NCBI GenBank assembly: GCA_020746995.1 | Contig: JAGPXD010000001.1 | Span: 3,100,001-3,164,000, forward strand | Origin: Plectosphaerella cucumerina | Lineage: Eukaryota > Ascomycota > Sordariomycetes > Glomerellales > Plectosphaerellaceae | DNA length: 64,000 bases | Direction: 5' to 3' | Position numbers and translations under genes: made by a program | In this document: in pieces, positions 55,561 through 64,000 of the stretch | Layout of the letters: the number at the start of each line of letters is the position of its first letter | Numbering within the stretch: position 1 is the stretch's first letter | The notes under the pieces: model-generated | Told to the model about the DNA's origin: nothing | Databases searched by the model: none | What the model saw: only the letters and a program-made list of their open reading frames with translations

Positions 55561-58349
55561 CTATGGTATTCCGTAACTCGCAAGCACCGTCTCCATATCC
55601 GCCCACTGTGGCGCCGCGGCTGGTTCAGCCCCTCCAAACGGCCCAAAGTAGTACCCCCCATCGTCGAGCTGCACGCCTGGGGCGCCAAACGTCGCCAGCG
55701 GCCACAGGTTGGTGGGCACGCCCACCTGGATCGGCGCCTCCTGCACCACCCCCATCATGCCCTGGGGCGGCGCCATGGCCGCCATTGATGGCGGCGCCTG
55801 CGTGACGAACCCAACGCCTGGCGGTGGCAGACCCGGTGGGAAGTTCCTCGGCCACGAGCCGGCGGCAGCGGGCCGCGTTGTCGACGACGGCTCGGAGCGC
55901 TCACCCCCGGTTTGGCTGGTACACTCCGCGAAAGCATCAACGACCTTGGCAAAGCGCCGCATCGACCCGCTCTTCTCAGTGCCGTTGATGACCTTTTGCG
56001 ATCGGAGGACGAGGTCCTTCACGAGGGCCTGAATGCGCGCCTCCTTGGAGTTCTCCTCAGGAGGTACCGGGCGCCGTAGCAGCCGTAGGATGAGGATCAT
56101 GGCGGCGCAGTAGGCGTAGAATACGTCCAGTGCCGAGAGGCCGTTCATCAGCTGGAAGGAGTCGAGGAGTAGGACGAGGTATGTCAGCTGGCAGGCGTGG
56201 TAGAGACAAATGTCCGCGACGGGGGACATCTCGGCGGGCGGCGTCGTGGTGCCGACTGTCTTTTGCGCCTCGGCGATCTCGCGCAGCAGGACAGGGCGGG
56301 TGGCGACAATGGCAATGTAGTGGCACTGGATATGCAGGAGCACGACAGCGCGGAGCTGAGCCCGCGTCTTCCATGACAGTGAGACCTTGATGTCCTCAAA
56401 GTTCATGGCGGAAGGCGACTCGGCGCTGCCGCAGATGGGCACGCTCGTGCGGACCGTTGGCAGGTTCAGGGCGTGGTTCTTGGATACCTCGTGCCGCCAG
56501 CTGGTGAGGTCGCGAAGGATATCCTCGATGGTAGGCTTAGGCGGCCCAGCAGGCGAGGCGGTGCCATCAGGTCTTTGCTGCCGGGCGTAGGTGAACCGCG
56601 TCCGGGCCAGGATGCACTGCAGGCGCAGGGACATGGAAACTAACGCGGCATCGGTGCCGCTGCTTCCGTCAAGGAAGCCTTCGCGCGGCGGAACGACCTC
56701 GACGTCCATCTCCTGCAGCCCGCTGGGCCGTCCAAGGCTGGAAGCGAGGAACTGCTCGAATCCGTAGAGGGTGCAAAAGACCCACTTGCGGACCTCCCGC
56801 TCGAGCGGGCGAAATGACGAGCCCATGTCGCCGCGATGCAGGCCGAGGGCGAAGGCAATGCGGGTGGCGGTGCCGACGAGGTTCCAGGCGGCATTGCGCT
56901 CGTTGTTGTTGTGCAGGAAGAGGGCGAGGAGGAGGAGGACGCGGACGTTGGAGAGGGTGCATTTGGAGATGAACTGGGGGAGGAGGGTGCGGGCGGCGGC
57001 GACGGAGGCACGGCGGAGCTGCATGTGGTCGACGCCTGGGGTGGATGGATGCGCGATGGAACCGAAGACGAGGATCATGTGGAGGCAGCCGACCCAGCCC
57101 CAGTCGGGGACGGGCCGGGGGTGCGTAGCTTGGGAGGAGGAAGATGGAAGGGGAGGATGTCTGCCACGGCGAGCTTGAACGACGTAGAGCTCGTACTCGT
57201 CTTCGAAAGTGGCGCGGTGGAAGAGGGGGAAGTCGTCGTGGACGTTTTTGAAGTAGGCGTGGATAAGGGTTTCAAGGACATCATCGGGAGGGAGGCGGCG
57301 GAGCGTCTCGTCGAGGTCAACCAGGGGCATGCGGGTGAAGTCTCGGGCAATGGAGGAGGTCATGGAGCCGGGGGAGTTGTGGGATGAATCGTTGCCGCCC
57401 TGGCCTTGGCCGGGGGCTTGTGAGGAGCCGCCGCCCTGGCGCTGCATGGCCTCGTGATGCTCGTGCGAGTCATCGGCCTCAAGGGCCTGGGCCGTGTCGT
57501 CCTGGGTGAACTTGGTGACGCGCTCGGAGCGAGCCGTCTCGGGGGCCACATGGCTCGAGACGATGAGGCGGCGAAGCTGGCTGAGGAAGTTGAGGGTCCC
57601 TGAGGGCCCGATGTAGTGCTCGTTGCCCGAGGTGTCGCGAATCAGCGAGAGGTGGGCATCGTCGGTGCTGGGGGCCATGTCCTCAGCAGCAGCGACATGG
57701 GTCTGGATATCGCCGTTCCTGCTGGCGGGGGCAGTGCCCTGCTCTGATTCTGGGGACATCTTGACGTCGCCGGGCTGGTGTGAGCCTGCACGCGTGTTGC
57801 CGCTGAGAGAGTCCGGAGTGCGCACGAGATCCTCGATACTGATGATGGTCCGGTTGGGCTCGGCGAGATCTGGCATGGCGTAGCCCATACGTCGACCAAG
57901 CTGCACGAGGTCCGCGGCCGAGGTAAGCTGGTCGTTAGGGAACGCGCCCTTGACGATGGCCTCGAGGCAACGATATCTGAGAGACATGTCAGCGGCTGCA
58001 TGGGTGGGGTAGGGGGCTCAGGGGTGATGCCAAGGCTCGAAGGCTTCCCTCACTCACCGGTCACTCAAGTCGTCGACGCTGCCATAGAAGCGCGTCTTCC
58101 TCGGCGCCGTAAAGGTGCAGGTAACGTTATGCTCCTGGCACGCGACACAGCCGGAGCCGGCGGCCGCGGGGACGCAGCGGCATCGTCTCTGGTAGTCAGT
58201 CAGTCAATGAAATGAGACAAGCACAGCTAGCAATGTGATGAGAGACCTACCTTTCTGCAGTGGTCGCAGCTCTGTGCGTTTCTCTTGCGGAACTCGTCCG
58301 GTATGCGGCGCTGTCGGCGCTTGGCCGCGGCCGAGCTCTCGCCCATCAT
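55561..58349 (-). CDS. Zn2Cys6 (fungal binuclear cluster) transcription factor
   Basis: Exons are 58251-58349, 58058-58188 and 55561-57976; introns 62 and 81 nt. 881 residues. Splicing assembles the zinc cluster from two exons: Cys28, 31, 38, 47, 50 and 57, giving the spacing CX2CX6CX8CX2CX6C. A basic segment precedes it (AKRRQRRIPDEFRKR), and the linker TAPRKTRFYGSVDDLSDRYRCLE follows. The middle fungal-specific domain runs from about residue 270 (LIHAYFKNVHDDFPLFHRATF) through FGSIAHPS and the GLHR motif (AFALGLHRGDMG). The C-terminal ~130 residues are Pro/Gly-rich and end in an acidic-aromatic patch, a likely activation region. The start is the first of two tandem ATGs; upstream sequence is less convincing. 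It probably regulates neighbouring genes: it is convergent with an ACS importer and divergent from an enol-lactonase-like hydrolase. Confidence 0.92.
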
Positions 58350-59185
58350 GGCCGCTCGCCGGATGCCGTCCGAGGCCGAGGTCCCTGCCAAGCTCGGGCC
58401 ACACACACACAACTTGAACACGGAGGGTAAGACCGTGAGACGGAGGAGGAGGCGACTGCAGTGAAGAATAACCTTGGCACGGCAAAGCCACGGCGTGATC
58501 CCTGGGCCCGGATGCTTGCTGGCGGGCGTGTGGTGGGACTTTTGGGGGTGGGAGTCGGGGGGGAGGGAACGCGGACGAAGGAGCGCGGGCTTTTTTCGCA
58601 CGTCGGGTCGGTGGCTCCAGCTGGTTCGGAGTCTGCCGCGGCCTTCTGCCACCCCAGCGGCACTTTATTAAAAAAGGACGGGCTCAGGGTTTCTGTAAAG
58701 GGACGACTGACTCGCGTGCTGGGGGGGCGGGCGGGGGTGCTTCTGGGTGCATGCTTCCGACTGTTTCTTTACAGCTTCGTCTCATGGGAAATCTGTCACT
58801 GATCGTCGCGTTCCGAGAATATGGATCTTCAACCGGCAGATCGGGAGCCGTTGGCTTGTTCTGCTTCTGTCAGATATCCCGCGGCCGTCTCAAATGCCGA
58901 GACAAACTGAAGCAAAGAACGGACCCCTGATCGTCACGTGAGGCTGGATTTGGATGACATCAGCACTGCATGCGTCGCAGCTGAACGAGGGGCAGGCGCC
59001 ATGTTCAACACCTAACAGAGATAGACCTTCCTGTGACACGATTCTGATAGCATCCCATCACCCCTCTTCGGGCTTCAACCACATCCGGCATCACATCCTC
59101 ACCACTTACACCACGAACCTTCCCCCTAGCCATCGCCGCTGACGTCCCTCATCCCCCACTGCCGCTCAGACCCCCCGCCTCCGTG
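58350..59185. promoter_or_regulatory. Divergent promoter of the Zn2Cys6 regulator and hydrolase
   Basis: An 836-bp spacer between head-to-head start codons. A TTTATTAAAAAAGG stretch near 58666 is the only AT-rich element. Specific regulator sites were not identified. Confidence 0.5.
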
Positions 59186-60037
59186 ATGGCCTCATCATCA
59201 ACAACCCTCGCCGACGGCCGATCCCTCGAGTACCTTCTCTCCGGCCCCCCTTCCGCCCCCGTCGTCCTCCTCGCCAACCCCCTCTGCGCAACACTCGAAT
59301 CCTGGGACCACCTCGTCCCTTCCATCCACGCCCGCGGCCTCCGCGTCCTCCGCTTCAACCAGCCCGGCCACGGTGCCTCCTCCGCCCCCAAGGCTCTCGA
59401 CACAACCTTCCCCTCCATCGCCGACGATGTCCACCAGCTCCTCACCCATCTCGGCATCTCCATCCTTCATAGCTGGATAGGTGTCTCCATGGGCGCCGCC
59501 ACTTCTTTCTTCTTCGTCACTCGCTTCCCTGGGTTTGTGGGTAGACTCATCATCTGCGACACCATCGCGTCATCACCCTCCAACGCAGGCCAGGATGACC
59601 TCTTCACGCCTCGAGTCAACGCCGCCCGCGAAGCAGGATCTCTGGAAGCCACGGTGGAGCAGTCCATGCAGCGCTGGTTCGGCGATGACTGGCTGGCTGC
59701 CAACCCGGATGAGGCAGGGCGCATGCGCACTCTCATGAGAAAGACCACCGTTGACGGCTTCGCGACCTGCTGCAGTGCGCTGACGAGCGATTCATTCGAC
59801 ATTCGCCCGCTCTACCGCCGCGTCGGTGCCGCTGTCGACAGCGCCCTCCTCGTCGTCGGCGAGAAGGACGCCAATCTCCCGCAAACCATGGCGGTCATGA
59901 GAGACGAGGTAGAGGGCGGCTTCCGTGACACCGGCAAGAGCGCGTCCGTCGAGCTCAAGGTGCTCAGGAATGCTGGCCACGTGTGCTACATCGACGGCTT
60001 TGAACAGTTCAGGGACGAGGTACTGGCCTTCCTGTGA
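59186..60037 (+). CDS. Alpha/beta hydrolase, 3-oxoadipate enol-lactonase-like
   Basis: A 283-residue intronless hydrolase of the PcaD/epoxide-hydrolase-like class. The first ATG is taken as start (ATGGCCTCATC). The oxyanion region is LLANPLCATLESWDHLVPSI, the FNQPGHGAS motif follows beta-4, and the nucleophile Ser101 lies in IGVSMGAATSF. The acid is probably Asp in VVGEKDANLP (about 232) and the base His in NAGHVCYIDGFEQF (about 269). In PcaD-type enzymes the reaction opens the lactone of 3-oxoadipate in the beta-ketoadipate pathway. A different ester or lactone substrate is equally possible, because fungi use unrelated lactonases for some steps. It is divergent from a Zn2Cys6 regulator. Confidence 0.85.
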   Translation: MASSSTTLADGRSLEYLLSGPPSAPVVLLANPLCATLESWDHLVPSIHARGLRVLRFNQPGHGASSAPKALDTTFPSIADDVHQLLTHLGISILHSWIGVSMGAATSFFFVTRFPGFVGRLIICDTIASSPSNAGQDDLFTPRVNAAREAGSLEATVEQSMQRWFGDDWLAANPDEAGRMRTLMRKTTVDGFATCCSALTSDSFDIRPLYRRVGAAVDSALLVVGEKDANLPQTMAVMRDEVEGGFRDTGKSASVELKVLRNAGHVCYIDGFEQFRDEVLAFL

Positions 60038-60290
60038 TGTAGAGGCAAAAATCCCATCAAAAGAGATCAACAGTGATTGAAGCTTTCTCTATTGAGCTCA
60101 TTCTGCAATCTCGGCATGGACATCGTCCGGCCCCTATCCCGCCAGCTATCAGCTCCCAAGTCATGTCATCGTAAGCGCCCCATGCCATTGGGGTGTTTGG
60201 AGCAAACGCAAACCCCGTCACCTTTAGGTGATTGTAAGCCAAATTCGCCGTCCCAAAGAAACACTCTTCACTTCACCCCGAGCCCTCATC

Positions 60291-62027
60291 TCACCGCTGC
60301 CCAAACTGGATCCCCAGGCCAACCTTGGAGGCATCCGTGCGCATCTTCTTGGGCGGGCTGCCTTGGCCGTGTTGCAGGTCCTCTGGCGATGGCGCGCTGC
60401 CACTGAGCTTGCGCTTCTCGCCACCGTTCTTCGCCATGTCGGGAAGCAGCCTGGTTTGTAGACGGGCGCTCTTCTCGATGAGCCCCGGCGTCGCGTCGCG
60501 GGACGCAGCCACCTCAAAGCTCTCTCGCGGGTCCCGTCGCAGCATGTCCGAGGCAGCACGGCTAGCCTGGCTGGCCGTCACCTCCTCGTCATCGTCGTCA
60601 TCGCGGTTCGGCAGGGGCCGTCGCGGGCCTTGCGAGCCGCGCGACAGCTGAGACAGGAACGAGGCCGACTTTGCTACAGACTGGAGAGCCTGGCGCGCCA
60701 GCTCTTCGTTATCAGAGCCAGCGGAGATTGTGCTCTCGCGGCTCTCGAGGCTAGCAACCGGGCCAGCTGCAGCCGCGGGCTTGGGCGAGGCTTGCCTCCG
60801 TTGGAGGGGGCTCCGCAGTGAAAAGTTCTTCATATTGGGGGTAAAGTCCTGCTGCGGCTGTGGCACCAGGTCAACCGCAGGCAGGAGGCCATCCCGGCCC
60901 GCGGAGCGCGACGCGGACGGCACCGGCAGCGACGACAGCGACTGCGTGTTGCGTGTGTGCTTTGACGTCAGGCGGTGCTGTGCCGGGCGAGTGACGCTCG
61001 TAGGCGTCGTGGGGGCACTGTTGTTATCCTGGCTCAGAGCCTGGAGGAGGGCGGCCATGGACTCCTGGCCTGGGTCTGCGGCACGGCCCTCGCGGTGGCC
61101 CGCGGACCGAGGAGTCTGGCGGGCAGCGGCGCGCTGCTGCTGCTGGGGCGTCGAGAGGCCGTGCTGCTTGGGCGTCAGGGCGCCATGGAAGATACCACCA
61201 GGGCTGCAAAGCCTGTAAAAGTGCTCTCGGTTCTCGCTGATACGGTTGAGCAGCATATCGCGGTCCTCGAGCAGGTACGTAATCTCGTCGCGGTTGTCGG
61301 CGAGCAACTTCTTGGCCGCACGGAGGCGGTGCTCGAGCGACTGGTTCTCTGCGTAGACGTCCTCGAAGACACCTTTCATCTGGAGGTACTTGAGCTGTGC
61401 CGATTCCGTGGCGGCGCTCATCTCGCGGCGGGCCTGCATCGAATACTCGGCGGTGCGCAGGGCATCGACCTCGCGCCGCGTCATTTCGTGCTCGACTTCT
61501 GCGCGCTTGGCGTCCTCGTCGGCCTGCAGGCTGAGTAGGTTGTACTGCAGCTTGTGGTGGGCCGTCTCCATCTTGAGACGGGCGTGCTCGGCGACGCAGG
61601 TCTGCAGCATGGCGCGGAGCTCGTCGGCGGAGGCGTCGAGGATCTGCTGGGCGTCGGGGGGGCTGTAGTCGTCGACGGCGCCGCTGCCGCGCCTGGTGTC
61701 GAGGGCACCGACCGTGGCCGGCGGGGAGTAGAGTCTGGAGTTGTGGGAGATGAGGAGGGCGGATGGCAGGGTGCCATTTCGGTTTTGAGGGGGCGCCTGG
61801 GACGAGGGCGGCGGTGTGAGGGACGAGGGGATGACGGTGACGGAGTGCCGCCTGTCGTCGTTGTTTTCGGTCTTGAATGAGTCGTCGGGGTCCATGGGGG
61901 AGGCTGGCACCTCGGTCGACGGGAGGGTGACTTGTGATAGTTCGACAATGCTATTGTGGTCGGGAGGGGTGACGGGATCGTCCTCCGTGACACCGTTGGG
62001 CACGCGAACACTGACGCTGGTAGCCAT
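60291..62027 (-). CDS. Coiled-coil protein of unknown function, probably nuclear
   Basis: Intronless, 578 residues. Residues 1-125 are disordered (Pro/Ser/Thr). A long coiled coil follows from about 128 to 265 (ILDASADELRAMLQTCVAEH through YAENQSLEHRLRAAKKLLA and YLLEDRDMLLNRISENREHF). The rest is disordered with several SP/TP sites, an acidic run (DDDDDEE) and a C-terminal basic patch SPPKKMRTDASK, which fits a nuclear localisation signal. This layout suits a cell-cycle-regulated or chromatin-linked adaptor, but I recognise no family. The short 3' spacer (253 bp) to the convergent hydrolase gene holds no feature. Confidence 0.75.
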   Translation of the reverse strand: MATSVSVRVPNGVTEDDPVTPPDHNSIVELSQVTLPSTEVPASPMDPDDSFKTENNDDRRHSVTVIPSSLTPPPSSQAPPQNRNGTLPSALLISHNSRLYSPPATVGALDTRRGSGAVDDYSPPDAQQILDASADELRAMLQTCVAEHARLKMETAHHKLQYNLLSLQADEDAKRAEVEHEMTRREVDALRTAEYSMQARREMSAATESAQLKYLQMKGVFEDVYAENQSLEHRLRAAKKLLADNRDEITYLLEDRDMLLNRISENREHFYRLCSPGGIFHGALTPKQHGLSTPQQQQRAAARQTPRSAGHREGRAADPGQESMAALLQALSQDNNSAPTTPTSVTRPAQHRLTSKHTRNTQSLSSLPVPSASRSAGRDGLLPAVDLVPQPQQDFTPNMKNFSLRSPLQRRQASPKPAAAAGPVASLESRESTISAGSDNEELARQALQSVAKSASFLSQLSRGSQGPRRPLPNRDDDDDEEVTASQASRAASDMLRRDPRESFEVAASRDATPGLIEKSARLQTRLLPDMAKNGGEKRKLSGSAPSPEDLQHGQGSPPKKMRTDASKVGLGIQFGQR

Positions 62028-63046
62028 GTTTGGAGCGGGCGTTGAGAAGCGAGAAGGGTGAAGGTTCTCTTCGGACGGTGGAGCAAGGCGCGGTCCAGGG
62101 TCCTATTGATATGTCTTCTTCCACAATTGTTGAGACGTGGAGGGGCAACCGTTTCCGGGGTCCAGGGCGTCGTGGGAATGTTGGCGTGCGGAATGTGCAC
62201 GAGGGTGACACAAGAAGCAATCACTTCAGCTCGTTCGATAGCAAGGAGCGAGGGAGAGGCGATGGCGCAAAAGGTCGAGCGACAACTCCGAGCACGCGAA
62301 TTGCAGCCGGGCCAATGGCTCGGGTGGAGTCGAGTCGAGGCGCGTCGACGTGTGGTGCTGTGCTGGGCTGGCGCGTCGGGCTGGAGGTGAAGAGTGGGAG
62401 GTTTGCACGGAGCGTCGTGAATGGGCGAACGAATGAGTGGATGGTGGTTGCTGTGGGAGCAGGCACCCGTGGGCGAGCCTGGGATTGGCTGGCGGGAGGA
62501 AGGCTGGGGCCTGGGAAAAGGCCGGCACGAGGAGGCTGGAGGTGGGGCCGCCGGGTACGGCCGCTAACCGGGAGGGGAATGGTGGATTGGAGGAGCACGG
62601 CCGAAGCACGGAGCACTGAACCTTCAGATGCTGATACAGGTACTGGAGTTGACTCCATTTCGAGACATGTCAAGCAGGTAATGTCCGGTCCTCAGTCTCA
62701 CTGTCTATCTCACAAGACCTCGAAGACTGTAAGTCATGTATCAGACCGGCATTTACTGAGATTGAAGCTCGGTACTCATACCCCAAAACATGGTACGAAT
62801 GCAGATCGCAGCGTGTCGTCAAGACACCAACCCGCTGAGCAACATTCCAACCCCAAGAACAAGCTGCTCAACCGTTGACAGATCCCATCACCGGTATCGG
62901 CAAAACTCGCTCCAGAACGTGTATTGCAAACCGGGTATACTGAAACTTGAAAAACCATATCGCCAGGAGAAAACGCTGCGCCGCCGGTAAAAAGAACACC
63001 CACGGCCGAAAACCAAACACCACACCCGGTACTTCGCTCTCCTCCT
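62028..63046. other. Intergenic region
   Basis: Upstream region of the coiled-coil gene and 3' region of the leucine-rich-repeat gene. A 282-codon plus frame (62030-62878) is Arg/Gly-rich with no family character and is not called. Confidence 0.5.
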
Positions 63047-64000
63047 CTAATCCACCTCATCATAGTCATCCGACGTACCCCCCGCGTCCCCATGACTCTC
63101 TTTCCACTTCGCCATCTCCGCCACCGGCACCCGTCCGCGCAACCATCTCAGCGTCGCGTCCGTACCCCTCTCTAGGACGTTCCACCTCGGCACCCTGAAC
63201 CTATTTCCCGCCACCTCGAGCCTCCGGAGCCCACCGTGGCCCCCGAGCAGCCCGATCTTGGGGTTCAGGTGCGTGATCTCGTTGTATCCCGCGTCCACGA
63301 CCTGAAGGCCGCGGATGATCTCCGGGTCCAGCTCCTCGAGGTGGTTGTTGGCCGCCAGTAGCACCACAAGCGCCGGGAACGCCGCGCGCAGGTCCGCTGG
63401 CAGGCCCGAGACACGGTTCTTGGAGATGTCCACCTTTTCCAGCAGCGGCGCCCGTAAGTTGGCCGTCAGAGGTGCAAGGCTCGTGATGGTGTTGCTCGCG
63501 AGGTTCAGCTCCCGGAGCGCGGGGAGGTCAAGTTCCTCAGGGAGGTACGTCTCGCCCACGAGCTTGTTGTGCGCCAGCGACAGCGCCGTCAGCGTCTCTG
63601 CGAAGAAGGAGAGCGACTCGGGCAGCGCCGTGAAGAGGTTGTGGTGCAGCTGAACCTCGGTCACGCGGACAGCTGCCGCCACCTTGGAGCACACCACGGG
63701 ATGAAGAGATGATGACTCCGTGTTGGACCGGTCCAGGAGACCGCCCTGCTTGACCGGCCATGTCTGACTCGAGAGCGTGTGGGACCGCGAGCGGGCTGGC
63801 GAGTGCGGTGCCGATGTGGGCGGCGTTGCAAAGTCGTCCATGTCCGACCGGCTGTCGTCTTGATCGTCCAGGGGTGCCTTGGGATCGTCAGACACCCTGA
63901 CTTCGACATCGGCTGAAATGGCGACGTCCTGGTACGGTGGCGGCGGCTCTAGACGTATCGAAAGCGCATCCTTGAGCTCCTCGGTCGTGTACGAGATGAA
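63047..64000 (-). CDS. Leucine-rich-repeat protein, 5' part beyond window
   Basis: The frame is open from the right edge to the stop at 63047, giving 317 residues of the C-terminal part. A disordered Ser/Asp-rich stretch (DDQDDSRSDMDD, SPARSRSHTLSSQ) leads into LRR units: HHNLFTALPESLSFFAETLT, LSLAHNKLVGETYLPEEL, LRELNLASNTITSLAPLTAN, LEKVDISKNRVSGLPADLR, LVVLLAANNHLEELDPEII and a last unit with LEVAGNRFRVPRWNVLERGT. The tail after the final repeat (ATLRWLRGRVP, then acidic) matches fungal LRRC40-like intracellular LRR proteins. It lacks a signal peptide in the visible part; the true N-terminus is not in view. LRRs serve protein binding; the partner is unknown. Confidence 0.88.
   Translation of the reverse strand, partial: FISYTTEELKDALSIRLEPPPPYQDVAISADVEVRVSDDPKAPLDDQDDSRSDMDDFATPPTSAPHSPARSRSHTLSSQTWPVKQGGLLDRSNTESSSLHPVVCSKVAAAVRVTEVQLHHNLFTALPESLSFFAETLTALSLAHNKLVGETYLPEELDLPALRELNLASNTITSLAPLTANLRAPLLEKVDISKNRVSGLPADLRAAFPALVVLLAANNHLEELDPEIIRGLQVVDAGYNEITHLNPKIGLLGGHGGLRRLEVAGNRFRVPRWNVLERGTDATLRWLRGRVPVAEMAKWKESHGDAGGTSDDYDEVD

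Noticed and set aside
62030..62878. 282-codon plus-strand frame
   Set aside because: Arg/Gly-rich translation from GC-rich promoter DNA, no family similarity and no ATG in a good context.

Overview
The window is nuclear DNA of a filamentous ascomycete, most likely a Sordariomycete. Genes carry short introns (44-81 nt) with GTRAGT-type donors, CTRAC branch sites and YAG acceptors. Codon use is GC-rich, many 5' leaders are pyrimidine-rich, and the protein families are typical of Pezizomycotina. I could not place genus or species. I reconstructed exon structures by hand from splice motifs and reading-frame continuity.

Layout. 1-5 kb: the 5' part of a GMC oxidoreductase (minus strand, runs off the left edge), an ankyrin-repeat gene broken by one in-frame TGA, and a class III aminotransferase resembling dialkylglycine decarboxylase with a cluster of GC palindromes in its promoter. 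5-13 kb: a 3.2-kb non-coding stretch, then a full-size PDR/ABCG drug-efflux pump. 14-27 kb: a housekeeping block with a DFG5/DCW1-type GPI-anchored GH76 protein, SAM50 and UBC6 sharing a divergent promoter, a BTB-like protein and a TMEM135-like membrane protein. 26-30 kb: the vitamin B6 synthase pair PDX2/PDX1, divergently transcribed from a 1.7-kb shared region. 30-41 kb: a DHA1-type MFS transporter, a 929-residue protein of unknown function with an internal duplication, a small four-helix membrane protein found only after splicing, and a Pex23/Pex30-like peroxisomal membrane protein with a dysferlin-type domain.

42-52 kb is the most unusual part. It holds an AGC-type pseudokinase fused to ankyrin repeats, a secreted single-pass membrane protein, an intron-containing tRNA-Leu(AAG), a VWA-Vint (hedgehog/intein-like) protein, and a 31-residue cysteine-rich micropeptide behind a TATA promoter. 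52-64 kb: an intron-containing tRNA-Pro(CGG), then an ACS-family MFS transporter, a Zn2Cys6 regulator and an enol-lactonase-like hydrolase that may form a small regulated catabolic module. It ends with a coiled-coil protein and the 3' part of a leucine-rich-repeat gene that runs off the right edge.

I saw no intact transposon, CRISPR array or rRNA. The best candidates for something poorly described are the pseudokinase-ankyrin fusion, the cysteine-rich micropeptide and the VWA-Vint protein.
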